From Glossina fuscipes (lineage: Eukaryota; Arthropoda; Insecta; Diptera; Glossinidae), in contig NW_023998414.1 in assembly GCF_014805625.2 (NCBI RefSeq), positions 20,740,590 through 20,804,589 on the forward strand: a stretch of 64,000 bases of DNA, given 5' to 3'. The notes under the pieces are model-generated. The model did no database searches. It saw only the letters and a list, made by a program, of their open reading frames with translations, and was not told the origin of the DNA. This document shows, piece by piece, positions 1 through 12,149 of the stretch. Numbering within the stretch: position 1 is the stretch's first letter; every line of letters begins with the position of its first letter. The position numbers and the translations under genes were made by a program.

Positions 1-1560
1 TGTAAATTTCTCAATATACATGGACACATCTTGAGAGGGTTAACAGCGTACACTTACTTAAGTTTAAAGACAACAAAATTAAAGGCCTATTCCTATTTTA
101 GTACTTATTTCCCTTATTTAAATTAGACTAAAGGGTAACTGTCGAGCCTGAAACGGTAAAGAATGTTTAACGTTATCTGCGTATACGAATATTTTCGACT
201 TTAAAATAGCCCTTAGAAGATCATTAATACACAATCCGAATAAAAAGGGGCGAAGTTGGCTAGCTTGGGGGCCCCAGACGTTACCTGAATTGAGTGAGAG
301 AAACTTGCGTTGACCATTTAAGTATAGGAAGATATGCAGGGAATTAAGCTTGCGACAAATCCCTCGAACTTTGTATATTTTTCCATTATTTACATCAAAT
401 TTTTAATTATTACTCATTAGCTCATACCATAAAGCAAGCAATATGACACACAGAGAAATATTTATTTATATATATACAACGTCTAATAATTTAAAATAAG
501 TTGTTTATACACTCGACTTGAATGGAATCTTCAAACAGTCAGCGTTTGTTTTAATTTTATTATTGTTTTTTGTAAATAAAATTCATAGCTAGATAAGAAA
601 GAACTTACAAACGTTCTGATATCCGTATGTTGAAATTAGTAAAGCCGCCTTTTCTTCCAATTAACACGCATCAACTGCATATGCTTTTAAAAAAAAAAAA
701 AAGGCAAAATTGTCCATTGCTTAAAATATTAACAAACGCATTAAAATACCATAGTTGGTAACACATTTTTAAGCAAATTTCATTCCATACTGTTGGCAGT
801 GAACTCTAACTGAATTTGTGTTAAAATCCATACTAATTACAAAATACTACTTAACTACAGATGGCAGCACCACGTAAATTTCGAAAGAGTCATTTTCTAA
901 TTTACCTTGTGGTTATTGGGGCAAACAGTAAAGTAAGAATAGAACTTACAAACTAATACAAAAGCATTAATTAACATTAAAAGCAAAACCCGATGATTAC
1001 AGGTATTTCTCTGCTTTATAATAACAAAAAAAGTGTTATTAAATACAAAGTAAAATAATATAAATGTAAGCAATATAGTGAGCGCAGTAGCTACGTTAAA
1101 ACAATTGTAATTGTAACGTGTAACCCAGCATTGCTTACGCACACAAAATTATTTTCCATTTTATATATACACGTCGGCTTAAATTTCCAGTTATAAGTAA
1201 GCATAAAGCTCTAGATCATGAGTTAATTGCTTTGAAAAAGTCATCGTTATAGCAATAATATGACAACAGGTGGCGTAATTTTACTATTTATAAGAAATTT
1301 ACATTAATTTTCCATATTTTCATACACTACAAAATTAAAAATACAATGTTTAAATAACTGTTAAAAGTGAAATTGTTTTGTGGCTGTGTAATGCATAATG
1401 AATATCAATTACCGCATGCTTCACACTCGGTAATCGTGTACACGGATGGCATATAATATTCGATAATTGTGGCCATTTTAGTGAAATGTCATGCAAACAA
1501 CGTAAAAACGAACACATAGAGGAGCTGTCAAAAACATATGTCTTAATACAAATGCTGACA
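1..1560. other. non-coding left flank, no gene recognised
   Basis: AT-rich sequence with short homopolymers and stop codons in all frames. One minus-strand open stretch (897-1142) has a hydrophobic, low-complexity translation and no flanking splice signals, so I do not call it. The last few hundred bases before 1813 probably hold the promoter and 5' UTR of the Rad23-family gene; a TTTCAG at 1690-1695 could be a 5'-UTR splice acceptor, but nothing proves it. If the exon at 3221-3502 is spliced, its next exon could also lie here or beyond the left edge. Confidence 0.5.
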
Positions 1561-1812
1561 CATCGTCCTCTTTGCGTTGCACTCGTTTTTGTGAAAAGTA
1601 TCAGAAAAATCCTGCAAAAAATTTGTAATAATTTGTGAAATTTTTAAATTTACGTCAATACTTTTTTAAAGAGTCGTTCTTTGAAAATTTCAGATAAATA
1701 ATTCAAAGAGTTTGCCTTTAACGGTGCAGCAAAAAGCGTGTTGGTTTTACTTGGAACAATTTAATCGCAAAAGGAAAAAAAGATCAATAACGTAAGCGAA
1801 CAATATTAATAG

Positions 1813-2958
1813 ATGGTCAAGATGAAGTTAACCATAAAAACGTTGGATCAAAAAACATTCTATGTTGAATTTGATGACACACGTACAGTATGGGATTTGA
1901 AATCCCATTTGCATAAATTACCGGAAGTAGGTGTTCAGCCAGAATTGCAACAACTTATCTATGCCGGACGCGTATTGGACAATGACAACGCATTAAAAAC
2001 ATATAGCATTGATGAGCGAAAATTTTTGGTGGTGATGGCCAAAAAGGCACCGCCATCGGCAGCAGCAAAAGAAGAAGTAGCGGCAATTAAAACTGCAAAA
2101 CCAAGCGAACAAACACGTGCCAGCCCCTCTGCGGCAGCTGAAACCATAAAGAAGACTGAAGAGCCGAAACGTCAGGAAAAGGCCAAAACGCCACCCCCGG
2201 CTGCCCAGGCAGCTGCACCGCCTGCAGCCACACCGGCCGCAACCGAAACACAACCTCTGGCATTAGATCAAGAACTGCAACAAAATCCTCAACATCGTAA
2301 TATTCTTGAAGCAATGGATTTCTCACCCACAGCAGCCGCTAGCGAAAGTCTAGTTCAAGAAATCATGAGTATGGGTTATGCTGAGGCAGATGTGCGCCGC
2401 GCTTTGTTGGCCAGTTTCAATAATCCAGATCGCGCTATCGAATACTTGATTGAAGGTATTCCCGATTTTCCTGAAGCATTGCCACCACTTCCAACAATTC
2501 AGCCGGATGTCAATCCAGTTAGCGGCGTAACTGTAGCTGGCATTGGTAGCGGCGGTGGTGGTGGTGGTGGCGGTGGCGGCGCTGGTAGCCCTCTTAATTT
2601 TTTACGTGAAGACCCACGTTTTATACAAATGCGTCGCGTTATACGTCAGCGCCCCGAATTATTGAGTAGTGTCTTGGCACGCATTGGAGAAACAAATCCA
2701 GTGTTGTTAAGCATTATACGCGAGCATCAAGATGACTTTGTCGCCATGCTTAACGAGCCGGAAGATGAGGGTAGCGAAGAAGTACCGTCTGAAGGTCATG
2801 AAGCACAAGAAATCTCCCTAACTGAAGAAGAAAGCAATGCTATTGAACGCTTGGTAGCTTTGGGTTTCCCGCGACAGATAGTTTTGCAAGCCTATATAGC
2901 GTGCGAGAGGAATGAAGAGCAGACCGCTGATTTCTTATGTCGACATATGGAAGATTAA
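1813..2958 (+). CDS. Rad23-family ubiquitin receptor / excision-repair protein, intronless
   Basis: Uninterrupted 381-codon frame with all four domains of the Rad23 family in order: ubiquitin-like domain (about residues 4-79), UBA1 (about 176-216, with MSMGY and the [15 protein letters not shown] ending), the XPC-binding/STI1-like segment (about 260-316) and a C-terminal UBA2 (about 336-378). The linkers are Ala/Pro/Lys-rich (80-150), with a pure Gly run at 247-256. In the family, the UbL docks on the proteasome, the UBAs bind ubiquitin chains, and the middle domain stabilises XPC in nucleotide excision repair. Two ATGs lie at 1813 and 1822; the second gives the usual MKLTIKTL start, so Met4 may be the true start. 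The N terminus ([14 protein letters not shown]) recalls, from memory, the Drosophila Rad23 paralogue CG10694 more than Rad23 itself. No intron interrupts the frame. Family assignment is firm; which paralogue is not. Confidence 0.95.
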   Translation: MVKMKLTIKTLDQKTFYVEFDDTRTVWDLKSHLHKLPEVGVQPELQQLIYAGRVLDNDNALKTYSIDERKFLVVMAKKAPPSAAAKEEVAAIKTAKPSEQTRASPSAAAETIKKTEEPKRQEKAKTPPPAAQAAAPPAATPAATETQPLALDQELQQNPQHRNILEAMDFSPTAAASESLVQEIMSMGYAEADVRRALLASFNNPDRAIEYLIEGIPDFPEALPPLPTIQPDVNPVSGVTVAGIGSGGGGGGGGGGAGSPLNFLREDPRFIQMRRVIRQRPELLSSVLARIGETNPVLLSIIREHQDDFVAMLNEPEDEGSEEVPSEGHEAQEISLTEEESNAIERLVALGFPRQIVLQAYIACERNEEQTADFLCRHMED

Positions 2959-3145
2959 TATGTTCATACCAATCACAGCAACTTCAGAGCATAGTAGTGA
3001 AGAATGTTTAAAAACACAATACAGTATATAAGAGATTCAACACTAATAACCCTAATAATTTGTTGCTGTTGCTGCTGCTTAGATATGTATAATAATAATA
3101 ATGATAATTACTATTGATTCGATTATCCGATAAAAAAACAATTCA

Positions 3146-3163
3146 ATTAAAAACAAAAATTGT

Positions 3164-3199
<36 letters not shown>
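3146..3199 (+). promoter_or_regulatory. probable poly(A) signal and genomic A32 tract after Rad23
   Basis: An ATTAAA hexamer (3146-3151) sits about 190 bases after the Rad23 stop and is followed by 32 consecutive A residues (3168-3199). ATTAAA is the common variant poly(A) signal. The genomic A-run could be a retroposition scar or just one of the many homopolymers in this window. Confidence 0.4.
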
Positions 3200-3200
<1 letters not shown>

Positions 3201-3220
3201 AAATCTCTTTCTCCTCTTAC

Positions 3221-3502
3221 CTTCGATATATTTGCTAGATCTTCAATTCCTAAACTAAAATATTTTAATACATCGTAGGTAGATCGATGTTCGTTAATTG
3301 TTGTGTTCTCGTTGTTACTAGTATTACATGATTGTAATTCGTATATCGAAGTATCGGCACTAGAGGAGGCCGACGAGTTCGTAGAAGACTTTTTAATTCT
3401 CCTCCGGCGGGTTAAAGGTTTGGCACGACTCTTCGGCGTTTTAATAGGAGCCAAGAGTCGACTATTACTCACTGCATTTGTATACATAATCAGTTCGGGC
3501 AT
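3221..3502 (-). CDS. putative first coding exon of an unrecognised minus-strand gene
   Basis: From an ATG at 3502, 94 complete codons run to a strong splice donor (AAG|GTAAGA, intron side at 3219-3220), ending in phase 0. The protein is coding-like: a basic stretch (KTPKSRAKPLTRRRRIKK), a Ser/Thr/Asn-rich middle, then a better-ordered end (STYDVLKYFSLGIEDLANIS). After the donor the frame reads only through the complement of the A32 tract. If the donor is real, the next exon must lie to the left of Rad23, which would then be nested antisense inside this intron. I do not recognise the protein; the basic patch could be nuclear-targeting, which is inference. The alternative is a chance open frame. 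Confidence 0.45.
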
Positions 3503-3892
3503 TGTTTACACTTCACAACAATTAATCCAAAAATAATAGTACCATACAACTGTAACGATAGAGAAATAAGCAAATAGACACTATAAAATTTAGCAAGATA
3601 TTGGATGTTGTTTACAATACACACGGCAAATATATTATTTAGATTTTTACATGAATGAAACACACGTTCATATTTTTGCATCAAAATTGCTATTAAATTG
3701 TTTGAGTTTATTGATGATGACAACAAAATTATATGACATTTTACGAGAATGTTTATGGGTTTTGGTATGATTTCGTAAAAGCCAAGATTCTGCTTATCTT
3801 CGTTATTTTTACTTTTTTCTCTCTCTCTTTTTTGTTTTTCCATTTGTAATAAATATTTAGTAATTAATAATTTATGTAAAGCAAGTGCGAGT

Positions 3893-3898
3893 TTTATT
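3893..3898 (-). promoter_or_regulatory. AATAAA poly(A) signal of HisRS
   Basis: On the minus strand an AATAAA begins 17 bases after the HisRS stop codon (3915-3917). It is the nearest canonical hexamer, so the 3' UTR may be very short. The rest of 3503-3914 is AT-rich and holds only this 3' end and the presumed upstream region of the exon at 3221-3502. Confidence 0.5.
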
Positions 3899-3914
3899 CG
3901 AATTTTAATGGTAT

Positions 3915-6638
3915 TCAGTGTAAACGTTTCTTTATTTCATCTGATAGATTTGCTAAGAGAACGTCTTCCTCTTTACGCGTGCTAATCTCACGTAGTTTGA
4001 CTTTACCCTTCTCCAACTCGGAATCACCAAGCACTACCGCTAATGGTATTTGGTTCTCCTCGCAGTATTGTAACTGATTTAATAGCTTAGGATTTAGTTT
4101 ATAAAAGTGTTCGGCCTATGAACAAAGGTATATATACAAAATATATATTGTAGTTAAAATGCAAAAAAGATCTTTATACTTTTATCAGTAATAACGATTT
4201 ACCTTAATGCCTTGATTCCACAAATCGTTTAATATACTTAAACGTTTCTCGTGTAAACCTTTGTGTGCTGACATCACCATTACTTCAACTTCGTTGGTTC
4301 GTTGCTTAATGCCGTCTGCTGCATATTTGGCTTCCAGCACCGAGAAGATACGTTCTACGCCTATGGACACGCCTACACAAGGCACTTGCTTACCTTTGGT
4401 ATCAAACATGCCGACCAAATTATCATAACGGCCACCACCTGCCACAGAGCCAACAGTCCCTTGCTCTTCGCTACAACCGTTTAACATTTTCGGTTCGGCT
4501 TTTAGCACGCATTCGTAAATCACTCCAGTGTAATAATCGAGACCACGAGCCAAACTCAAGTCAAAATTGATTTTATCACTAAGGCCCATAATGTGGCAGT
4601 ATTTGAATAATAGATGCATGTCCTTCAGGCCTTTGACGGCAGACGGTATATTTTTCAGTTGCTCGTCCGCCAAAAGTTTTTCAATCAATTCTCTATCACC
4701 ACTTAGCCGCACATATTCACCGATTTTGTCAGCAGTATCGGGTAACAAGCCTTTCTCCTCAATCATCTCTTTTCGAACCTCAGGCCAAGGCGACTGCATA
4801 AAAATTCAAAGTTTTTAAAATGCCTCTACTATCGTTAGATGGAAACTTTTAAATGCGAAAATTTCCTTCGAAAAGTAAACACCGACTGACAAAAACTGAA
4901 TAATTTTTTCGATAAGGACAAATCTTTCGATTACTGCCACTTGTTACTTGTTTTTCACATTATTTGATACCGTTTCTATATAAATATATGCTCAGAGTGA
5001 ATTTAATTCGAATCTTTTCGATGAAAATTATGTGAAATTGTTTCAGGCATTTAATGGAGATGAGTTTCAGATGCCTAGAACTTATTCCCACTATGTGCGT
5101 CCCTTGCGATTGCCTATTTTGTTAACTCCGCTTCCGTATTCTTCATTTTAAAAGTGAGCTTTTCGCAATTTTAATTTCGGGATCTCATATTATTTACAAT
5201 TAAGAGCTTCCCTTAATAAAAATATGAACAAAAAAAAAAAAAAAAAAAAAAAAAAAACAAACAAACAAACAAATGCTTACTTTGTCCAATTTATCTACGG
5301 CCGAGCAAATAGAACGAAATTTATCGTTTGGTACACCGCAAGCTTCAAACATGCCGTCCAGCAATTGACGATGATTGAGTTTTATCACATAGTCACCTAT
5401 TGCCAGAGTGTCCAAAATTTCGGATACAATTTTCACGCACTCAGAATCGGCTAGCATGGGATCGTACGAACCGGCTATATCGAAATCCTACGAAAAATGG
5501 AAATAACAATAAGAGCAGTTAGCAAATGCGCTTATATTGCTTACGCATTGATAGAATTCCCGATAACGGCCGCGCGTCATTGCGGGATTATCTCGACGAT
5601 ATACTTTGGCAATGTGATAGCGTTTGATATTTGAGATCTTATTCATGGCTAAATAACGAGCCAACGGTACTGTCAAGTCATAACGCAATGATAATATTTC
5701 ACCGCCTTGATCCTTTAAATCATAAATTAATTTCGAATCTTCGCCGTATTTGCCTGTCAAGACTTCCTAAAATTCAAATTACAAAAATATGAATATGAAT
5801 ATTTTCCCAGTTTTTTCGCTTCTCCTCAGTGCGAAATACCTTTAACTCGAACACCGGCGTATCGATGGCTTCACCCCCGTGCTTTTTGAAAACCGCTATA
5901 ATCTTATCGAGCACGTTTTGACGCAGCATCATTTGCTTTGGTGCATAGTCCCGCGTGCCTTTCGGCGTTTTCAAAACGAATTTTTGCGTTTGACTGGGTC
6001 CTTCGCCAAGTTTATTTTTAAGTGCCAATAAACGCGACACTTCCTCATCGATCTGAAAGCGTTAAAGAAATGCAAATGGAGAGATTATGACTCTAAATAT
6101 GCGTATAATTAAAAATATTAAAAATATTTACGGTGCTAACCTTTTCCAATTCCAGATGCCGATGTTTTATTGTACAACCAACACCACCATTAACACCACC
6201 TCTGCTATCAGTATCATTATCATTATTATCGCTCTTGTTCTTGTCACTCTTATTGCCGTTATCCTGCAACGTAATGCTGCAGGATTTCGCTGTCACATAT
6301 TGGCGACGATTGAAACGATACGGACTACACCACGTTATCAGTACATGAATATGTCGTTGTCGTTGTTGCTGTTGTTGTTTTTGTTCTTGCAGAAATGTAT
6401 TCCGAATAATGAATTTGAAAAAATTTAACTCTTTCAACATTTTCTTTGCATATACTTTTCCCTTTTGCTTGCTTATTATTGAACTCAACTTTAAACAATA
6501 ACAATATAATCCATGGAACACAAACAAATTTGATATTCAGTTCTATTAGTATTTCCTTATACCTAATCAATGACAACAATAATGAGACTGATTAGAGAAG
6601 TGGTTTATTTTTGGCGGATTAACGTAGTTTTACATATT

Positions 6639-6673
<35 letters not shown>

Positions 6674-9600
6674 CTTATTAATTTTTCATAGTTCTTTTTG
6701 CATTTATTTTTTTTTTTGCTTGCTCTTTCTTTTTTCTTTTTTTTGTTAAACAACACACACAACACTATTTTAAATAATTTACCATATTCTGTAAAATAAA
6801 TGCAATATAATATGTGATGGAAGTGAGAAAAAAGCATTAAAAATATATGCAATTTTTTATAAGGAGTTTTTAGTAATTATTAAGCTAATTAGCAGTTAGT
6901 CGAACGCATTACTTTAGTGTTTATGTTTTGAAAGTAAGTACGAAGGTTATAGTTGGCCTTAGGTCTTGCATGAATCGCGCACGAATATACGAAAATTCTA
7001 TTGAATGGCGGACGGACAGCTTACTTCACTTCATTTTCAACTTGAACTTTTTCCAGCCTTAGGACCCCGGCCCAAGTTCATAATGATATGTCATCTTGTT
7101 ATTAAATTGTTGATGAAAATCAGTTTATTAGCGATGGACCTATTACGCCCTGTTTACCGAGTCGAATAGTTTCACAACGGGGGAAAACTTAAACCTACCG
7201 CTAGTACTAGCCTCCAAATCGATCGCTTCTTTGTTGGGATTACTGATCACCAACCACTATTAAAAGATTGCATTAAAAAATTAACGTAATTTACTCTCAG
7301 CAGACAAGAAACCGAAACCACCGCGAAACCTATAAATATCTCCTCACATTCTCCTCACTAACGTACGATCTCTTGAAGGTATTCTCGAAATATGATGTCA
7401 GAAATATTTTTCCGGACCATGAGCACAGTTCGCCTACAAAACGTCAAAGCGATTTCGGGAAAGACATATATATGTATGTACAAAACATCGATTGTCTTGC
7501 TGAAACTGTACGCATTATAAATAAACAAGTAACGGCCGACCGTTCGTTAAATGCTCAATACAACTTCGCTCAACGCAATTATTGCATAGGATGAACACAG
7601 AAATGCATGGTCCGAGTTCAGTCAGTATAGTAAAAATTGGTGCGATCTCGAGCATTTTTGGCTGCTCTGTGCACCGCAACACACTTGATGTTAGTGAACA
7701 ATTTCAAAAATGCTTCTCAGCAAGTCTCTCAATCATGTTCTGAAAAGTCCAATTGAAGAAATAATTTGAAAATTTTTTCTACTGTTCTCGTCACGTTAAT
7801 GCCGTCACCTAACGCGTCATAACACACCAAGGAAGAGACACTGAACTAAAGCAATTTTCCCGGTTTCAGTATATTTGCCGACTACGTTTACGCACAGGGA
7901 CTATAACGGATATATTAAACGTTTATAAGGTAGAGCTAGGACCCAAATGGTCCACATCTAGTTCTTGATTAGCCACTGGTTGTTGGTTGTACGTGTATAT
8001 GTTGTTGTTCTTCATTTCGGGTGCATGCCATGCATTTGGGAAATTGTGTTTTCGTGTGCAGGTGCACGTTACGATTCATTTATCCCTATCGCCCAAACAG
8101 GATACGCTAACATTACTAAATGTTTGCAAAGCAAAGGAATGGGCATAGATTGCCGTAAAATTACATTACGATATATGGCGTAAATAATTTACGAGATATA
8201 AACCAATCCGTCTTTTGCTCTGATTATTGACGCCAATCAAGTGAATACTTCATTCCATTCTATGTCACATTTCACGACAATTAATGCCGGACAGATCAGC
8301 ACTGACTAATCCATTCTATGGAGGCATTTACCTATAAAGCGATTATATTTATTCTATTTCTATTACTAAAATACTCATAACTACAAAGTAAGTGAAGTTC
8401 CCGTTCTATACCCAGTCTTTCAAATCGCAAAAGCAAATAAACAAAGAAGAAAATCATGTTAGGTCGTGACTGAATTTTTTATACCCATTGCCGTGATTCT
8501 AAAAAAAAAACAAAAATAGAAATGTAATGAAATTTTCGTACTCTATAATATTGGGTGGGTGCGGTCGATTGTATCCCCGGTTTTCAGAATAAAAATGGAA
8601 ATTTATATGGCGTACCTGTTGTACCTTACGGGCAACGAGCAAGAAACACGAAAAGGAAAAGTGTTCACAGTTTTTGTTACATAGCCGTGTTCGCGTGTTA
8701 TAGACGCGTCCTTTGAAAAGTTTGGGTCCGTCTCCAATTCTCTTGCAACTTTGTAGGGAATATCTTAAAATGTTTACCACAGATAATATACAGTTGCACA
8801 GGCGGAAAGATGGACAATTGAGCGGGCGGACATGATTAAGTGCATTCCGAATTTGAGATTGGCCAAGAATTTATACACTTTATGGAATTTTTGGAGCTGG
8901 CTTCTGCGCGTTACAAAAGTATTGAAAAAAAAATTAAATATTAATATATTATAATATTAGGTAGGCGTAGCCAATGCTACTACAACATCGACCATAAAAT
9001 ATTCATTCAAATATTTGTAGATTTATCTGCTGTAATTTATCAGTAATTGGCAAAAACCAACTTTTTATTCCTATTGAAAAACAGTCTTGCCTTCACTTTA
9101 CATAGTACTGGGCGTGGGCGTGTCCTCGTCTCATTTCCTTAGCTTCTCATTTGCATACATGGGAATGCTTACAACAGACATTATATAGACGGATTCAGCA
9201 TTTGATGCTCATCAAGAATGTATATGTATTCTTTGTGGGGTCTCCGAAGCGTACTTCGGAACGTAACAAACGTTTTAATAAAATGAATATGCCCCTCATC
9301 CTTCGGTGATGGGTATAAAAATCAATATACTTCAAATCTCAACATCCCTATCTGTCATAACCTCCAAACCAAACGAAGTTAATAAAAACCAAAAAAAAAA
9401 AAAAAGAAAAAAAACACCTGAATAACTAGGGACAACCGAATGGAAACGTAAGTTAGTAGTTATTTAAGCAATGTTCATAAGGAAATAAAAGAAATGAATT
9501 TAATTTTACAAACAGCTGTTTTACTAACTTGTTACAACAGTAAATAACGAAGAATTTCCTATTATCAGAAAGAAGAAATACATATATGAAAGCTGCTGCT

Positions 9601-10296
9601 TACTGAATGATTGACTTCCGCGACCTCCACGCAAAAATTTGATACAAGTCTTTTCTAATTATAATAAGCCAGTTCTCAACTTAATATTTACTCACATATT
9701 GTTAAAAGGAATTATGTTTTGTAGTTGGGTTAGTAAGGCAAATCGTAGTTCTTTTCTTCAAGCACTTAAGATACTACTACTAAATAGATTACTATCATAA
9801 CAAATGCCAAAAATCAATTAGTTTTCAATGCATACATAAAAATATCTGAGCTTATGAAAAAAGACAAAGCAATTTATATAGTACATAACGAATGTAAATA
9901 TTTTAACTGCTTTATACTACAATGAATCACACACATCGAAAGCCTAATCAAAGTTATAAATAAAAGTGAAATGAACTTTTCGCAAACCTTAAAATCTACA
10001 TGGATGATGAAATTTTATTTACGAATTTCATATTTCATGTATTATGATTATATACAAGCACGGATATATTTCATGAATTATAATGGTTAGTTATTTTTTA
10101 GACTCCCCAGCATACCCTTCCATATATGAAATACCCAAATTGGCTAATAGTTTTTTTTTTTTATCAAAGCTGGAGCATATTTTTATTTCCCACATTTACT
10201 TGCCTTTTCTTTGGGTTCCTTGGTTGCTTTTAATTTTCGAACCAGATCACCTTGTATTTTAATTTCCTCCAAAATTTGTTCACGCGTTTCACTCAT
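3915..10296 (-). CDS. histidyl-tRNA synthetase, cytosolic form (WHEP domain), six coding exons
   Basis: Joins histidine to tRNA(His), class II synthetase. Exons in order: 10296-10204, 6052-5840, 5766-5545, 5487-5281, 4793-4203, 4115-3915. All are multiples of three and give 508 residues, about the length of the human cytosolic enzyme. Residues 1-48 form a WHEP domain ([15 protein letters not shown]). Class II motif 2 ([19 protein letters not shown]) spans exons 3-4, the histidine signature [10 protein letters not shown] is at 326-335, [12 protein letters not shown] at 364-375 and motif 3 ([10 protein letters not shown]) at 386-395; the C-terminal anticodon-binding domain fills the last exon. 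The start is the first ATG of the WHEP exon. The first intron (10203-6053) begins with GC instead of GT and contains the alternative mitochondrial first exon. Other introns are short with GT-AG ends. Confidence 0.96.
6141..6440 (-). CDS. alternative first coding exon of HisRS: mitochondrial form
   Basis: From the first in-frame ATG (6440), 100 codons run to a donor (GAAAAG|GTTAGC; intron starts at 6140) in phase 0, matching the acceptor at 6052 that begins [12 protein letters not shown]. The N terminus is basic, rich in Gln, Arg and Phe and almost free of acids over the first 55 residues (for example [12 protein letters not shown] and [14 protein letters not shown]), as expected of a mitochondrial presequence. 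It lacks a WHEP domain, and the second half is Asn/Asp/Lys/Gly-rich linker. Spliced to exons 2-6 the form has 577 residues. In Drosophila and other insects one gene is known to give both cytosolic and mitochondrial HisRS; the use of this exon here is inferred from phase, composition and position. Confidence 0.75.
8460..9317 (-). repeat. dispersed repeat family A, near full-length inverted copy
   Basis: Read on the minus strand, this copy starts with a TTTTTATACCCATCACCGAA end, carries the AAACGTTTG...TTCCGAAG...GGAGACCCCACAAAG block and a TTCTTGATGAGC block, and ends with a CACCCACCCAATATTATAGA-type segment followed by A-runs and TATACCC-type sequence. The same ordered blocks recur at 19035-19650, 41175-41890 and 47541-48240. 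No open frame spans it, so it is non-autonomous. Confidence 0.7.
10202..10203 (-). other. non-canonical GC splice donor of HisRS intron 1
   Basis: On the minus strand the WHEP exon ends GAAAAG|GCAAGTAAA. Apart from GC in place of GT, the site matches the U1 consensus (AAG|G.AAGT), the hallmark of GC-AG introns. The only acceptor in phase is the CAG before 6052. Confidence 0.75.
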
Positions 10297-12149
10297 TCCT
10301 ATGCAACAACAAAAATTCTATACGGAAAGAGTGTATTTACAATTTTCGAGATTATGTTTTTGAAATAGAACGGTATAAGCAGGTTTCTATTTTTAATTCA
10401 GAACTCCCGATTTAAGAAAGGAAAATGTTTTTCTACTAAAAAACTCCACTGCAAAAAAATACACAACGCGGCGACCTACGATAAAATACGACGATTACTC
10501 AAAAAAAAAAAGAAGAGATTCGCGACACGTTTGACATATGTTAAGAAAGCAGAGGGTTGCCAGAAGTAAAATTTTTTAATTGGAGAAAAGCAAAAAAATT
10601 ATATTGAGTTTTAGCAGAATATCTTATGGTGGCAATGTTATAATAGTGTGTATTACTGTTTTGTTTTGATTAAAAACAGTAGCTAAATTTTATGCTAATT
10701 TACAGAGGGAACGTAATACTCTATGCTAATTACAGAGAGAACGTAATGCTCTATGTTAATTGCAACGCCGTCGGCAAAAGTCGCCCAACTAGAAATATTT
10801 ACATTTTGTGACAGGGTGACTATGAATAAATTTTAGAAAGGGAACGCTTAGAAAGCGAAACAATTAATTTCGTTTAACACGTTTGCTGACTGTTAGTAGA
10901 AAACAAAACGCAGTTCACAGTTAGAGAAATTATTTTCATTTTTACCACGTGGTTCCGAATATATTGAGATTAATGTTAATTCTTCTAAGCAACGTCTTTA
11001 CCACCACTTATAACTAGGCAGCCTTAAGTTTCAAGGTTCGCACAATTCTCAATACGGAGCAGAGCAAGTAAACAAAAATCGAAGACTGACGAAAAGTTGC
11101 CGGTTTCTATAAGGAAATCGTTCCAAGATAGTTTCTGTGAAAAGGTATGCGCATAGACGTCCTCTTCTATTTGTTTAGGAGTCTTACAAAATGAACTTTC
11201 AATATTTCAAGCAAATATTGTAATTATAGGAGATTGACACACACAATAACACGGCGCGTATAATCCCATGACTGGGAGAGGATGAGCGTTATGAAGACAT
11301 GGCGAAGATTAACAGCGCTTTTCAAATTTGAAAGTTATTTATCTAATTTGCGTTTATTTTTTTCATATTATATGGCTTGAAATTTTGTTTTATAACTCTC
11401 TCTTAGCTTATAAGAAATGAAGAGCAAGCTATAAAGACCTTTAGTTTTCGCTTTAATATGTAATTTGTCAAATCTAAAAGTATAATGAATTCTTTCGCTT
11501 TGTGTAGCTGCGTCATTGAAGTCCGCTTCCCGCTTCTTCTTCTCTTAATCCTTTATTGCGCTAATCAATCAAAAAGACTATTTGCTTTTACATTCATTTA
11601 TCATTGTATACGTTAATTACATAAGATTACATTAATTTTCTAAAATTTTCTTATCAGATGATATGGTAACATGACTTCTTATTGTGTGCACTACTTACAA
11701 TATATGTGCAATAATCTGTTGAAAATTAGACAACGTACGAACATTAGTGCTTATAAGAAGTTCAACAGTTCACTTTGATGTACGCATTCGTTTTAATCAC
11801 TTCATTCACTTTACTACGCAACCTGAGAGAGAATCTCTGTTTTCTCAAAAAAATGAAAAGTTTGTTCTTTGCTCATTATTCATAAATTTATAAAATATTT
11901 TTTTCAGTGCCTTTATAAAGCGTAGAAGCAATCTTGAAGAACCCCGTAGAGTCCATAAACACCTGGCCAGTTTCAAATTAGGAATGAACATTCGCCTACG
12001 AATTTGCAAAAGAACTTGAAAATTACTTGAACCGATCAAAAGACACGACAAGAACGTTTACAAGCCTATGCCTGCGTTTTTTGGTGTTTTTTGCTTGTCT
12101 CTTATAAAGCACAGCACATGCATCATATAAATTTCCAATCTTATTCTGA

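Larger units (their letters stand above)
6442..10203. other. HisRS first intron: AT-rich, repeat-bearing, no separate gene
   Basis: Contains a T29 run near 6641, AT-rich filler and one near-complete inverted copy of dispersed repeat A (8460-9317). Short open frames at 7373-7594 and 7965-8183 (+) have unfamiliar translations, no splice context and stops close by; I do not call them genes. The stretch 7370-7700 has slightly higher GC and may be old transposon DNA. Confidence 0.5.

Noticed and set aside
897..1142. Minus-strand open frame of 81 codons near the left edge
   Set aside because: Hydrophobic low-complexity translation from AT-rich DNA, no splice context, no family resemblance.
1959..2326. 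Minus-strand open frames inside Rad23
   Set aside because: They are reverse-strand shadows of the Ala/Pro/Gly-rich coding sequence.
6441..6527. Upstream extension of the mitochondrial HisRS exon
   Set aside because: The frame is open but has no ATG; the first in-frame ATG is at 6440, so I start there.
7373..7594. 73-codon plus-strand frame in the HisRS intron
   Set aside because: Unfamiliar product, no splice sites, surrounded by decayed repeat DNA; may be transposon-derived but nothing identifies it.
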